A stretch of DNA of 64,000 bases from Bacteroidales bacterium (GCA_017423025.1 JAFPGC010000010.1:1-64000), one strand, 5' to 3'; positions 1 through 8,826 are shown, numbered from the stretch's first letter. The notes: a model not told the origin generated them from the sequence alone. Program-made: numbers and translations.

Positions 1-1280
1 GAGACGGCGGCGATGGCTTTGTCCTGACCGACCACACGCTTGTGCAGTTCCTGCTCCATGCGCAGCAGCTTCTCCTTCTCGCTCTCCAGCATACGGTTCA
101 CCGGGATGCCTGTCCAGCGGGCCACCACTTCGGCTATGTCTTCGGCGGTGACGGCCTCCGACATGATGGGGTTCTTCACCGCGGCCTGCTTTGCCTCCAG
201 TTCGGCTATGCGCTGACGGGCCTGGGCGATGCGGCCGTACCTCAGTTCGGCCACATTTCCATAGTCGCCGGAGCGTTCTGCAATGCGGGCCTCGTTCTCG
301 GCCTGCTCTATGGCCAGACGCTCATCCTGTAGCTGCTTGAGGGTGTCTTTTTCCGCATTCCAGCGGGCCTCGAGGGCATCGCGTTCGGAGCGGGCGGCAG
401 CGAGTTCGGAGGCAATCTTTTCCGATTTTAGGGAGACGCCTTCGCGCTTCACTGCCTCTTTCTCGATTTCGAGTTCGCGTATGCGCGAGTTCAGAATGTC
501 GATGGGTTCGGGCACGCTGTTCATCTCCAGACGCAGCTTCGAAGCGGCCTCGTCCACCAGGTCGATGGCCTTGTCGGGAAGGAAACGGCTGGTGATGTAA
601 CGGTGGCTCAGGTTGACGGCGGCAATGAGGGCGTCGTCCTCGATGCGCACCTTGTGGTGGTTCTCGTAACGCTCCTTCAGGCCACGCAGGATGGCGATGC
701 TCTCTGCGGGCGACGGCTCGTCCACCATCACCATCTGGAAGCGGCGCTCCAGGGCCTTGTCGGCCTCAAAATACTTCTGATACTCGTCCAGGGTGGTGGA
801 GCCGATGGTGCGCAGTTCGCCTCGCGCCAATGCAGGCTTGAGGATGTTGGAGGCATCCATGGCACCGGAAGAGCGGCCTGCACCCACCAGGGTGTGGATT
901 TCGTCGATGAAGAGGATAATCTCTCCCGCACTGTCCACTACTTCCTTCACCACGCCTTTCAGACGTTCTTCAAATTCACCTTGATATTTAGCGCCCGCGA
1001 TAAGGGCTCCCATGTCCAGGGAGTAGACCTTCTTGGACTTCAGGTTCTCCGGCACCTGCCCGTTCACGATGTTCTGGGCAATGCCTTCAGAGATGGCGGT
1101 CTTGCCCACACCGGGCTCGCCCACCAGGATGGGATTGTTCTTCGTGCGCCGAGACAGAATCTGCAGCACACGACGGATTTCGTCGTCCCGGCCTATCACC
1201 GGGTCCAACTTGCCCTGCGATGCCCGTTCGTTGAGGTTGATCGCAAAGCGTTCCAGAAAGTTGCTATTGTTCTGTTCCAT
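1..1280 (-). CDS. clpB: ClpB disaggregase without N domain (partial)
   Basis: This is an AAA+ protein disaggregase that pulls aggregated proteins through its hexameric pore in the cytoplasm. The translation begins MEQNNSNFLERFAINLNERA and goes straight into the first nucleotide-binding domain, with Walker A GEPGVGKT near residue 55 and the pore motif GAKYQGEFEERLKG. The coiled-coil M domain follows, then the linker ARWTGIPV and GQDKAI before the second AAA+ domain. The C-terminal half lies beyond the window edge. The usual N domain of about 150 residues, which comes before this point in the family, is absent: upstream of the ATG the frame is open for only about 23 codons, without an ATG, before a TAA near 1349. 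The gene is divergent from the sigma-54-type activator across 104 bp. The family call is very safe, and the missing N domain is read directly from the sequence. Confidence 0.95.
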   Translation of the reverse strand, partial: MEQNNSNFLERFAINLNERASQGKLDPVIGRDDEIRRVLQILSRRTKNNPILVGEPGVGKTAISEGIAQNIVNGQVPENLKSKKVYSLDMGALIAGAKYQGEFEERLKGVVKEVVDSAGEIILFIDEIHTLVGAGRSSGAMDASNILKPALARGELRTIGSTTLDEYQKYFEADKALERRFQMVMVDEPSPAESIAILRGLKERYENHHKVRIEDDALIAAVNLSHRYITSRFLPDKAIDLVDEAASKLRLEMNSVPEPIDILNSRIRELEIEKEAVKREGVSLKSEKIASELAAARSERDALEARWNAEKDTLKQLQDERLAIEQAENEARIAERSGDYGNVAELRYGRIAQARQRIAELEAKQAAVKNPIMSEAVTAEDIAEVVARWTGIPVNRMLESEKEKLLRMEQELHKRVVGQDKAIAAV

Positions 1281-1369
1281 AATTCTATCTCCTTTTGCCC
1301 TTCCTTCATCAATCTTTGTTCCCCTCGCAACAAACTGACAAAATGGCAGATATTATTCCAAATATTTAG

Positions 1370-1377
1370 TATCTTTG
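1370..1377 (+). promoter_or_regulatory. -7 box TATCTTTG before the sigma-54-type activator
   Basis: TATCTTTG matches the Bacteroidota -7 consensus TAnnTTTG and ends 7 nt before the ATG at 1385, so the transcript should have almost no leader. I see no good TTTG -33 element. Confidence 0.6.
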
Positions 1378-1384
1378 CAAGACT

Positions 1385-2602
1385 ATGGATTTGCAAGTGC
1401 TAAAGAACAAGTATGACATCATCGGCAACGATCCGGCCCTGAACGAGGCGCTGGAGACGGCCGTGAAGTTTGCCCCCACCGGCCTGAGTGTGCTCATTCA
1501 GGGAGAAAGCGGCGTGGGCAAGGAGAGTGTGGCGCGCATCATCCACCAGTACGGCCCCCGCCGGCAGAACGCCTTCTTCGTGGTGAACTGCGGCGCCCTG
1601 CCCAAGGAACTGGTTAACTCGGAACTCTTCGGCCACGTGAAGGGCTCGTTCACCGGCGCCGTGGAAAACCGCAAGGGCTATTTTGAGGAGGCCGATGGCG
1701 GCACCCTTTTCCTGGACGAGATTGCGGAGCTGCCGCTGGAGAGCCAGGCCCTGCTGCTGCGCGTGCTGCAGAGCGGCGAGTACCGCAAGGTGGGTTCCAA
1801 CAAAGTAGAACACACGGACGTGCGCGTGGTGGCCGCCACCAATGTCCATCTGTACGAGGCCGTCAAACGGGGCAAGTTCCGCGAGGACCTGTACTTCCGC
1901 CTGAGCGCCGCCCAAATTAGAGTCCCCGCGCTAAGAGAACGTAAATCAGATATTTACCTGCTGTTCCGCAAGTTCACATCGGACTTCTCGGAGGTGAACG
2001 GCATGTGCAAGATCTCCCTGAAGCCGGATGCCATCCGCCTGCTGGAGAAGTACCGCTGGCCCGGCAACATCCGCCAGCTGCAGGGCTTCACCCAGTCGCT
2101 CACGGCCCAGCTGTCGCAGAAGGTCACCCCCACGCTCCAGCGCATTGAATTATCGGCCGCCGAACTGCTGCCCTTCATGCCCCGGGAAGAGGGAGAGCCC
2201 ATTCCCATACTGTACGAAGGCCCCCAGGCCCAGACTTCTTCTTTCCCGGCCGAAGAGCGCCAGGCCATCTTCAAGGCCATCTTTGACCTGAAGCAGGAGG
2301 TGGACGCCCTCAAGGCCCGCATAGACCGCCGGGAACTTCCCGCTCCCCCGGTCGTCCCCATGGAAGAAGAGGCCGAATGGCAGGGACAGGAAGACTTCCA
2401 GGCCAGCCGTCCCATCGTGCGGGTGGAACACCACGAAATGCCGGAGGAAGAACCCTCGCTGAGCGTCCGCCGCTCGGAAGAGGAGCTTATCCGCCAGGCT
2501 TTGGAGAAATACCACGGCAACCGCAAGAAGGCTGCCGAAGAACTGGGCATGAGCGAACGTACCCTGTACCGCAAGTTGCCCCCTGAATACCGAAAGAAAT
2601 GA
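1385..2602 (+). CDS. Sigma-54 interaction (AAA+) activator, no receiver domain
   Basis: This 405-residue protein is a bacterial enhancer-binding protein, the kind that remodels RNA polymerase-sigma54 using ATP. It shows Walker A GESGVGKE (residues 40-47), a GSFTGA loop (87-92, with Ser instead of the usual Ala in GAFTGA), Walker B GGTLFLDE (105-112) and an arginine-finger region. A charged linker of about 90 residues leads to a Fis-type helix-turn-helix at about 365-400. It has no N-terminal receiver, GAF or PAS domain, so its activity is probably set by expression or by a partner. It overlaps the lptE-like gene by 4 bp (ATGA), so the two are translationally coupled. Linkage of this activator to LptE and SecG genes is, as I recall, a common Bacteroidales arrangement. 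No rpoN is present in the window. Confidence 0.92.
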   Translation: MDLQVLKNKYDIIGNDPALNEALETAVKFAPTGLSVLIQGESGVGKESVARIIHQYGPRRQNAFFVVNCGALPKELVNSELFGHVKGSFTGAVENRKGYFEEADGGTLFLDEIAELPLESQALLLRVLQSGEYRKVGSNKVEHTDVRVVAATNVHLYEAVKRGKFREDLYFRLSAAQIRVPALRERKSDIYLLFRKFTSDFSEVNGMCKISLKPDAIRLLEKYRWPGNIRQLQGFTQSLTAQLSQKVTPTLQRIELSAAELLPFMPREEGEPIPILYEGPQAQTSSFPAEERQAIFKAIFDLKQEVDALKARIDRRELPAPPVVPMEEEAEWQGQEDFQASRPIVRVEHHEMPEEEPSLSVRRSEEELIRQALEKYHGNRKKAAEELGMSERTLYRKLPPEYRKK

Positions 2603-3096
2603 AACGCGCAGCCATCATCCTCTTAGGGATCCTCCTGGTCGCATCCTGTGGAATTTACTCTTTCACAGGAACTTCCATCCAACCTGATGTGAACACCATC
2701 ACCATCCCGTATGTTGAGTACAAGGCCCTGCGTGTGAACCCCAGCCTGGCCGGAGACCTCACCGACGCCCTGCAGGAGAAATTCCGCAAACTCACCCGTC
2801 TGGAGCAGGTGGACCAAGATGGAGACCTGGAACTGGTGGTGGAAGTGACCGGTTACGATGTCAAGGCCACGGCCATCACGGCCGATGAGCAGGCCGCCCA
2901 AAACCGCCTGACGGTCTCCGTCAAAATTACTTTCACCAACCACAAGTACCCCGAAGACGATGTATCCCAGAGCCTCAGCGCCTATGAGGACTTTGACGCC
3001 ACCATGTCGCTGGATGCCGTGGAGGCCGGGCTTTGCGAGACCATCATCGACAAACTGGTAGAAGACATTTTCAACGCAACCGTAGCACAATGGTAG
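2599..3096 (+). CDS. lptE: LptE-like LPS-assembly lipoprotein
   Basis: This 165-residue protein has a lipoprotein signal peptide ending in the lipobox VASC (Cys about residue 17), followed by the GIYSFTG start typical of Bacteroidota LptE-family proteins. LptE plugs the LptD barrel and helps insert lipopolysaccharide into the outer leaflet. The start is the ATG overlapping the stop of the activator gene. The next gene starts inside its last codons, so the unit is compact. The Bacteroidota LptE family is divergent from the E. coli protein, so the functional name rests on family placement and not on direct similarity to E. coli LptE. Confidence 0.82.
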   Translation: MKRAAIILLGILLVASCGIYSFTGTSIQPDVNTITIPYVEYKALRVNPSLAGDLTDALQEKFRKLTRLEQVDQDGDLELVVEVTGYDVKATAITADEQAAQNRLTVSVKITFTNHKYPEDDVSQSLSAYEDFDATMSLDAVEAGLCETIIDKLVEDIFNATVAQW

Positions 3097-3701
3097 GCAG
3101 TTCCCGCATAGACCTTCACCACCTCAACCTGGACGAACTGGTCGGGGTGGTCAACCTGTATCCCTGGTACAGCGGCGCCCGGCTGGAGCTTTGCCGCCGG
3201 ATGTCCCGCATGGGGGACGCCTGGGATGACGACCAGTATGCCCCCGAGGCCCTGTATCTGCCCCAGCGCAGTGTCCTGGTGAACCTGTTGAAGCGTTCCC
3301 GCCAGGCCGATTACTCCGACAAGGACCTGAGGGAACTTCTGGCGTCGTACCTGGAACCCGCCGCTGCCGAGACGGAGAGCACCGAATCGGCCCAGCATTC
3401 CGTGCACGTGGTGGGAGGCGACTATTTCTCCCAGGCGCAGTACGACAATGTGAAGAAGGGCTCGGACAACATCTTCTCCCGTTTTGCGGTGCAGATCCGC
3501 TCCGAATCCTCCACCGCCAACGACGAGCTCTCCCCCGTGGCCGACCGCTTTGCCACGGAAACCCTGGCCCGCATCTTTGCCGAACAGGGCCGTCCGGAGG
3601 AGGCAAAACGCATTTATTCGCGTCTGATTTTGGATATTCCGGAAAAAAGTGCTTACTTTGCATCCCTTATTGACTCCTTGGGGTCGGAAACAAGTATATA
3701 A
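3090..3701 (+). CDS. Conserved protein with TPR-like C-terminus
   Basis: This 203-residue soluble protein has no signal peptide. I chose the ATG at 3090, which overlaps the lptE stop by 7 bp, over an in-frame upstream codon at 3033 that would lie deep inside lptE. The N-terminal half is acidic and unrecognised. The C-terminal 40 residues (ATETLARIFAEQGRPEEAKR and onward) form one tetratricopeptide-like helical pair. It lies between lptE and secG, 13 bp before secG, and a protein of this kind is found at the same place in other Bacteroidales. A helper role in envelope biogenesis is only inferred from position. Confidence 0.75.
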   Translation: MVGSSRIDLHHLNLDELVGVVNLYPWYSGARLELCRRMSRMGDAWDDDQYAPEALYLPQRSVLVNLLKRSRQADYSDKDLRELLASYLEPAAAETESTESAQHSVHVVGGDYFSQAQYDNVKKGSDNIFSRFAVQIRSESSTANDELSPVADRFATETLARIFAEQGRPEEAKRIYSRLILDIPEKSAYFASLIDSLGSETSI

Positions 3702-3714
3702 AAAGTAATAAGAT

Positions 3715-4068
3715 ATGTCATTCACCTTTGTATTTTTACTGGTCCTTATCATTATTGCATCCATCCTTCTGATTGCAGTCGTCCTCCTTCAGAACGGTAA
3801 GGACGGTGGTCTCGCCACCAATTTCACTTCTGCCAACCAGACTCTGGGCGTGCGCCAGACGGCCACCATCCTGGAGAAAGCCACCTGGTATCTGGTGACC
3901 TTCATCCTGGTAGTTTCCATCATCACCGTGTTCGTGAACCGTGGCAGCACCCGCGGTGGCACCAACGACGCCATCGGCTCCGGTATCGTGAACCAGGCCG
4001 AAAGCGCCGCCGAGGAAGCCGCTACCGTGGACTTCCCTGTGACCCAGCAGAACCCCGAGGCAGAATAA
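3715..4068 (+). CDS. secG: Preprotein translocase subunit SecG
   Basis: This 117-residue protein is SecG, the small third subunit of the SecYEG channel. It has two transmembrane helices (about residues 3-23 and 55-75) joined by the cytoplasmic loop LLQNGKDGGLATNF, close to the family pattern LLQxGKGGG. The acidic C-terminal tail of about 35 residues is typical of Bacteroidota. It is the last gene of the operon and is followed by a strong terminator. Confidence 0.92.
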   Translation: MSFTFVFLLVLIIIASILLIAVVLLQNGKDGGLATNFTSANQTLGVRQTATILEKATWYLVTFILVVSIITVFVNRGSTRGGTNDAIGSGIVNQAESAAEEAATVDFPVTQQNPEAE

Positions 4069-4088
4069 TCGGCACCGGTAAATGGCTT

Positions 4089-4125
4089 ATTCCTCCTAAT
4101 CCTTTCGGGTTAGGAGGAATTTTCG
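4089..4125 (+). terminator. Terminator after secG
   Basis: A stem of about 14 bp (ATTCCTCCTAATCC pairing with GGGTTAGGAGGAAT, one G-U) is followed by TTTT. It ends the activator-lptE-secG unit. Confidence 0.85.
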
Positions 4126-4135
4126 TAACCTATTA

Positions 4136-4167
4136 CTTGCAAAAGAACTCATTTTCATGTATATTTG
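4136..4167 (+). promoter_or_regulatory. Promoter of the OmpA-like/TPR lipoprotein
   Basis: A -7 box TATATTTG (4160-4167) lies 20 nt after CTTG (4136-4139). The leader is about 40 nt. Confidence 0.6.
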
Positions 4168-4208
4168 TGGTCTAGCAAGTATAAGTCTAAATACAATTTA
4201 ATACTATC

Positions 4209-5846
4209 ATGAAAAGACTATTGGTTTTCTTTGCTGCAGCCGCCCTTACCGTGGCCTGCGCATCCCCCGAGAAGATGGCCAAACTGGCCGACAATGTGAA
4301 GGTCACCTGCGACCCCGCCGTTCTGGAGGTCATCAACGGTACCATTGACCCCGTGGTCACTGTCAACTATCCCAAGGATTATTTCAATCCCAAGGTGATC
4401 CTTGAGGTTACCCCTGTGATTGTTTATCAGGGTGGTGAAGCTGCCATGGCTCCCCTCAAGTACCAGGGCGAGAAAGTCAAGGACAACTACAAGGTGGTTT
4501 CTTCCGCCGGTCAGTCTGTTACCGAGACCCTCCACTTCGACTACGTTCCCGGCATGGAGAAGAGCTATCTGGAGCTCCGCGGCCGCGTAATCGCTGGCAA
4601 GAAGTCCATCAACCTGCCCACCAAGAAGGTGGCCGATGGCGCCAACACCACCTACATGCTGGTTAAGCGCGACGGCTTCGTAGCCTTCAAGAAGGACAAC
4701 TATCAGGATGTCATCGTCAGCACCGCCGAAGGCCAGATCAAGTACAAGGTCAACAGCGCCGAGGTCCGCAATTCCGAGATTAAGGGTAAGTCCGTGAAGG
4801 AATTCCTGGCCGAGCTCGATGCCGCCAACGCCAACGAGCGTGCTACCGTCAAGAGCACCGAGATCGTTGCTTACGCTTCCCCGGAAGGTGCCATCAACCT
4901 GAACGACAAGCTCTCCGGCAACCGCTCCAAGAGCGCTTCCAAGGCTTGGAACAAGATCACCAAGGGCCACGATGCCATGGATCCTACTGTTAAGAGCCTC
5001 GGTGAAGACTGGGAAGGCTTCCAGCAGCTGGTTACCGAAAGCAACATCGAAGACAAGGATCTGATCCTCCGCGTCCTGTCCATGTACAGCGATCCCAACG
5101 TGCGTGAGAACGAAATCCGCAACATGTCCAAGGTGTTCACCGCCCTCAAGGGTGAAATCCTCCCTGAACTGCGCCGCGCCCGCCTCATCGCCAACGTCGA
5201 GACCATCAACTACACCAGCGAGGAACTCCTCGACCTGATCAAGAACAACGAGTCCGTCCTGGATGAGGAAGCTCTCCTCCGTGTTGCTACCCTGGTTAAG
5301 GACAACGCCCAGAAGGAAAGCGTTTACCAGAAGGCCGTGAACCGCTTCGGTTCCAAGCGCGCCCAGTACAACCTCGCCGCCCTCTACCTGAGCGAAGGTA
5401 AGGAAGCCAAGGCCGAGGCCGAACTCCGCAACCTGGATCCCGCTGACGGTGACGTCATCAACGCCAAGGGTGTGATCGCCCTCCGCAAGAACGACTTCGC
5501 TACCGCCGAGCAGTGCTTCAAGAAGGCCAACACCCCTGAGGCTAAGAAGAACCTTGGTGTTGTTCACATCCTCACCGGTAAGTACACCCAGGCCGCCCAG
5601 GAGCTCAAGGACGTGGATGGATGCTGCCACAACACCGTTCTGGCCTACATCCTCACCAACCAGCTGGACAAGGCCATGAGCACCGCCAAGTGCGGAGATC
5701 CCAAGGTATGGTACCTCAAGGCCATCATCGCTGCCCGCCAGGGTAAGGTGAACGAGATGAAGGGCTTCCTTGAGAACGCTTACAAGAACCCGGATCTGAA
5801 AGCCCGCGCTGCCAACGATATCGAATTCGCAGGCTACGATCTGTAG
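4209..5846 (+). CDS. OmpA-like/TPR outer-membrane lipoprotein
   Basis: This 545-residue protein has a signal peptide ending in a lipobox (TVACASPEK, Cys about 17), so it should be a lipoprotein. The first 200 residues are beta-rich. Around residues 218-245 the pattern IVAYASPEGAINLNDKLSGN, followed by R, resembles the start of the OmpA peptidoglycan-binding fold. The C-terminal third is a run of tetratricopeptide-like helices (AQYNLAALYLSEGKEAKAEA and similar). Codon use is strongly biased (GGT, ACC, ATC, CGC), which suggests very high expression. It is transcribed from its own promoter, and the LytTR gene follows 12 bp later. A structural role linking outer membrane and cell wall is an inference. 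Confidence 0.7.
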   Translation: MKRLLVFFAAAALTVACASPEKMAKLADNVKVTCDPAVLEVINGTIDPVVTVNYPKDYFNPKVILEVTPVIVYQGGEAAMAPLKYQGEKVKDNYKVVSSAGQSVTETLHFDYVPGMEKSYLELRGRVIAGKKSINLPTKKVADGANTTYMLVKRDGFVAFKKDNYQDVIVSTAEGQIKYKVNSAEVRNSEIKGKSVKEFLAELDAANANERATVKSTEIVAYASPEGAINLNDKLSGNRSKSASKAWNKITKGHDAMDPTVKSLGEDWEGFQQLVTESNIEDKDLILRVLSMYSDPNVRENEIRNMSKVFTALKGEILPELRRARLIANVETINYTSEELLDLIKNNESVLDEEALLRVATLVKDNAQKESVYQKAVNRFGSKRAQYNLAALYLSEGKEAKAEAELRNLDPADGDVINAKGVIALRKNDFATAEQCFKKANTPEAKKNLGVVHILTGKYTQAAQELKDVDGCCHNTVLAYILTNQLDKAMSTAKCGDPKVWYLKAIIAARQGKVNEMKGFLENAYKNPDLKARAANDIEFAGYDL

Positions 5847-5858
5847 GCAAATTAGGCT

Positions 5859-6650
5859 GTGAAAACACGCCTTCTCATTTGGGACATCATCTTCTGCGTC
5901 CTCGTGGTGCCGGGGATGATGTTCTTATTTCCCGTCACGGAGTGGATGCAGTGGCATCCGGACTATGTGCTGGGATACCTGATTTGGCTGGAAGGCGTGT
6001 GGTTCATGTGCCGCAAAGGTGTGGGACCCCTGCTGGTGCAAGACCGTCAAGGTCTGGCCCTGGCAGTGGGTTCCCTTTTTCTTATCGGGGTGGTCACCTT
6101 TCTGATGACCCTCACCCCTGTTAATTTTACAAGTCCCGGAGACAGTTTCGGCACCATGAAACTGCACCACCGGGCCATGTGGATCCTGCTGATGGCCGTT
6201 ATATCGGCCAGCCTTCCCGTGGGTGCCCTGGCCGCCAAGAACAAAGAACTGACGGCCGAGAAGGACCAGGAAGAAAGCCGGGAGAGGGCCAAGACGGCCC
6301 TGGCTTCCCGCAAGGCGGAAGCGTTCTCGGAGGCGGGAGACGATGAAATTCAGGTGAAAGCCGGATACCGGACCATTCACCTGCCCCTTACAGCCATCCA
6401 ATATATAGAAGGTAGAAACAATTACGCCGCCTTCCACCTGGACAACCGGGAGGACGTGGTGTCACAGATTCCACTCAAGAATGTGATGGAACTGCTGCCT
6501 GAGGGGAAGTTCGTGCGCATTCACCGTTCTTACATTGTGCCTTCCTGGCGCATTGAAAAGCGCACTGCGACGGCCATCAAACTCATGGGCATTCAGGAGC
6601 CCCTTCCCATTGGCCGTGCGTATAAAGAAGAGTTAAAATCTAACAAATAA
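5859..6650 (+). CDS. Membrane-bound LytTR DNA-binding regulator
   Basis: This 263-residue protein begins with GTG at 5859. Three or four hydrophobic segments (about 5-25, 37-52, 65-85 and 103-123) are followed by a charged helix (about 125-155). A LytTR DNA-binding domain follows at about 160-260, recognised by IQYIEGRNNYAAFHL, VRIHRSYIVPSWRIE and PIGRAYKEEL. Proteins of this type bind DNA from the membrane and are common in Bacteroidota, often without a separate histidine kinase. The gene is in the same reading frame as the symporter that follows, and only its stop codon TAA separates them. Confidence 0.85.
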   Translation: MKTRLLIWDIIFCVLVVPGMMFLFPVTEWMQWHPDYVLGYLIWLEGVWFMCRKGVGPLLVQDRQGLALAVGSLFLIGVVTFLMTLTPVNFTSPGDSFGTMKLHHRAMWILLMAVISASLPVGALAAKNKELTAEKDQEESRERAKTALASRKAEAFSEAGDDEIQVKAGYRTIHLPLTAIQYIEGRNNYAAFHLDNREDVVSQIPLKNVMELLPEGKFVRIHRSYIVPSWRIEKRTATAIKLMGIQEPLPIGRAYKEELKSNK

Positions 6651-7964
6651 ATGGCTAAAAATAACAAAGATTTCTATGCAACCCGTTCCACAGCCTGGTG
6701 GAAAGTGGCGATTGCAATGATTGGATCGTGTCTGTCGGGCGTCACTTTTGTGTCCGTTCCCGGCATGGTGGACGTCGCCGGGTTCGGTTATCTCCAGATG
6801 GTCATGGGCTTTTTCCTGGGCTATCTGGTCATCGCATATGTCTTGTGCCCGCTGTATTTCAAGCTCAACGTGGTGTCCGTATATGAGTATCTGGACAAGC
6901 GCTTCGGCATGGCTTCGCATAAGACGGGTGCGTGGTTCTTCTTCATCTCCAAGATCCTGGGGGCATCGGCCCGCCTGTTTCTGGTTTGCGCCACGCTGCA
7001 GCTGCTGCTTCTGGGTCCCATCGGTGTTCCCTTCTGGCTGACGGTGGTGCTGAGTGTACTGCTGGTATGGCTGTATACCGTTCGCGGAGGCGTGAAGGCC
7101 GTGATCGGCATGGATATCTTTAAGACCTTGTGTATGCTGGCGGCCGTGGGCCTGACCCTGTTCCTGGTGGGCAAAGAGGTGGGCAAACTGGATCCCAGCT
7201 ACATGAAACTCTTCCATTTTGACGACGTAAACGCCTCCCAGTACTTCTGGAAACAGCTTCTGGGCGGCATGTTCACCGTAATTGCCATGACGGGCCTGGA
7301 TCAGGACATGATGCAGCGCACCCTGGCCTGCAAGAACGTGAAGGACTCCCAGAAGAACCTGATGGTGTCCATCCTGCTGCAGGCGGTGATGATTTCGCTC
7401 TTCCTCTTCCTGGGCGTGGCCCTGTACCAGTATGCCGGCCTGCACGGCATCACGGCCCGGGGTGACCAGTTGTTCCCCGAGGTGGCCTGGAACGGAGGTC
7501 TGCCCAAGATTGTGGGCGTCCTCTTCCTGGTGGGCCTGGTGATGGCGGGCTTCCCCGCCGGTGGATCGGCCCTTACCTCCCTGACCACTTCCTTTACCAT
7601 TGATATCCTGGGCGGAAAGGATCAGAAACGCACCCTTATCCACAGTGGGATGGCCGTTCTGATGGCCCTCACCATCATTGTGTTCAACGCCCTCAACAAC
7701 ACCAGCGTCATTGACGCCGTGTACCGCCTGGCCAGTTATTCCTACGGTCCCATCCTGGGCCTGTTCACCTTCGGCCTGTGCTGCAAGAAGACGGTGAAAG
7801 ACCGCTGGGTCCCCGTGGTGGCCATCCTGGCCCCCATCCTGTGCCTGGTGCTGGACATGAATTCCGTCCAATGGTTCAACGGCTACCACTTCAGTTACGA
7901 ACTGCTGCTCATGAATGCCGCATTTACCATTATCGGCTTGCTGCTCATTAGCAAGAAGAACTAA
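6651..7964 (+). CDS. Sodium:solute symporter (SSS), lacks first helix
   Basis: This 437-residue polytopic membrane protein belongs to the sodium:solute symporter family with the LeuT fold. The conserved block AIAMIGSCLSGVTFVSVPGM, which is LeuT-fold helix 1, starts at about residue 20, and the Na+/substrate region continues in GGSALTSLTTSF. Related Bacteroidota symporters carry an extra N-terminal helix of about 25 residues and a loop before this block. Here that helix is missing and cannot be upstream in frame, because a TAA lies directly before the ATG. The LeuT core is complete. The substrate is unknown. Co-transcription with the LytTR regulator suggests regulated uptake. Confidence 0.85.
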   Translation: MAKNNKDFYATRSTAWWKVAIAMIGSCLSGVTFVSVPGMVDVAGFGYLQMVMGFFLGYLVIAYVLCPLYFKLNVVSVYEYLDKRFGMASHKTGAWFFFISKILGASARLFLVCATLQLLLLGPIGVPFWLTVVLSVLLVWLYTVRGGVKAVIGMDIFKTLCMLAAVGLTLFLVGKEVGKLDPSYMKLFHFDDVNASQYFWKQLLGGMFTVIAMTGLDQDMMQRTLACKNVKDSQKNLMVSILLQAVMISLFLFLGVALYQYAGLHGITARGDQLFPEVAWNGGLPKIVGVLFLVGLVMAGFPAGGSALTSLTTSFTIDILGGKDQKRTLIHSGMAVLMALTIIVFNALNNTSVIDAVYRLASYSYGPILGLFTFGLCCKKTVKDRWVPVVAILAPILCLVLDMNSVQWFNGYHFSYELLLMNAAFTIIGLLLISKKN

Positions 7965-7969
7965 TCGAA

Positions 7970-8001
7970 AGAGCCCTGGAGTTTTCCAGGGCTCTGTTTT
8001 T
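7970..8001. terminator. Bidirectional terminator, symporter / VanX-like gene
   Basis: AGAGCCCTGG pairs with CCAGGGCTCT across a 6-nt loop and is followed by GTTTTTAA. It sits between two converging genes. Confidence 0.88.
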
Positions 8002-8752
8002 AATCCAACTGTTTCACAGGGAAAGTGAAATAGGTTTCGGGATAGGGTTCGTCCTTGAGGGTGAAGTGCCACCACTCGCTGGAAAGGGGCTTGAATCCGT
8101 GGCGGAGCATGGCCTTTCGGAGAATCATGCGGTTGGCAAACTGCTCCGGGGTGATGCTGCGGCCCACCGGGCTCTTGCTGTTATCGCCTGTATATTCATA
8201 GGTCTCCGGATTACCGCAGAAGTCCGGATGGCTTTCCGGGCCGAACCAATCGAAGGTGCCACCCATGTCCACTTCCTTTTCCGTAGCCATATCAAAGAGG
8301 GTCAGGTCCACGGTGGAACCACGCGTGTGGCCGCTTTTGGCCATGATGTATTCTTGCTCAAAAAGGACGCTCTTGTCCAGGTCGGGATAGAAATAAGGCT
8401 TCATGGTGGTATCCGGAATGTCCGCGGCCCAACGCACGAAATGATCTACGCCGCATTGGGGCCGATAGGCATCGTAAATCTTGAGCCTGTACCCCTGTTC
8501 CATGACGTCTTTGCTGACAGCCTTGAGGCTGTCGGCCGCCTGCCTGGTAAGCAGGGCTGTGGGCTGCAGGTAACCGTCGATACGCGTCCCCACAAAATTA
8601 TATGTGCTGAAATAGCGGATCTCCAGAATGGCGTCCGGGACCACATCCGTGATAGTGACAAAGTCATTGCTGTCGGCCGCAGGATCGGCCTTTTGACAGG
8701 AAAAAAAGAAGAGGGAAAGGGCCGCCAAGGTCCCCATAATCGCTTTTTTCAT
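8000..8752 (-). CDS. VanX/DdpX-type D-Ala-D-Ala dipeptidase lipoprotein
   Basis: This 250-residue protein has a signal peptide and a lipobox FFSC (Cys about 19). It belongs to peptidase family M15D, zinc enzymes that cut D-Ala-D-Ala. The zinc and catalytic motifs are complete: the arginine segment YDAYRPQ, SGHTRGSTVDLTLFD (the SxHxxGxAxD pattern) and the C-terminal EWWHF. An envelope location fits recycling of peptidoglycan dipeptides more than vancomycin resistance, which uses a cytoplasmic enzyme with a vanHA operon that is not seen here. It is monocistronic and divergent from the lipoprotein gene at 8827. Confidence 0.9.
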   Translation of the reverse strand: MKKAIMGTLAALSLFFFSCQKADPAADSNDFVTITDVVPDAILEIRYFSTYNFVGTRIDGYLQPTALLTRQAADSLKAVSKDVMEQGYRLKIYDAYRPQCGVDHFVRWAADIPDTTMKPYFYPDLDKSVLFEQEYIMAKSGHTRGSTVDLTLFDMATEKEVDMGGTFDWFGPESHPDFCGNPETYEYTGDNSKSPVGRSITPEQFANRMILRKAMLRHGFKPLSSEWWHFTLKDEPYPETYFTFPVKQLD

Positions 8753-8775
8753 AGGTGAGTCAGTCTAAAACGATT

Positions 8776-8804
8776 CAAAGATAGCAAAAATTGTAGTATT
8801 TTTG
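8776..8804. promoter_or_regulatory. Divergent -7 boxes
   Basis: TATCTTTG on the minus strand (8783-8776) serves the VanX-like gene. TATTTTTG on the plus strand (8797-8804) serves the lipoprotein gene starting at 8827. The boxes are only 13 bp apart. Confidence 0.6.
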
Positions 8805-8826
8805 CAGGATTATAGCATCATAAACT

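Noticed and set aside
8000..8752. Vancomycin-resistance gene vanX
   Set aside because: The enzyme carries a lipoprotein signal and stands alone without vanH or vanA. Cell-wall dipeptide recycling is the simpler reading.
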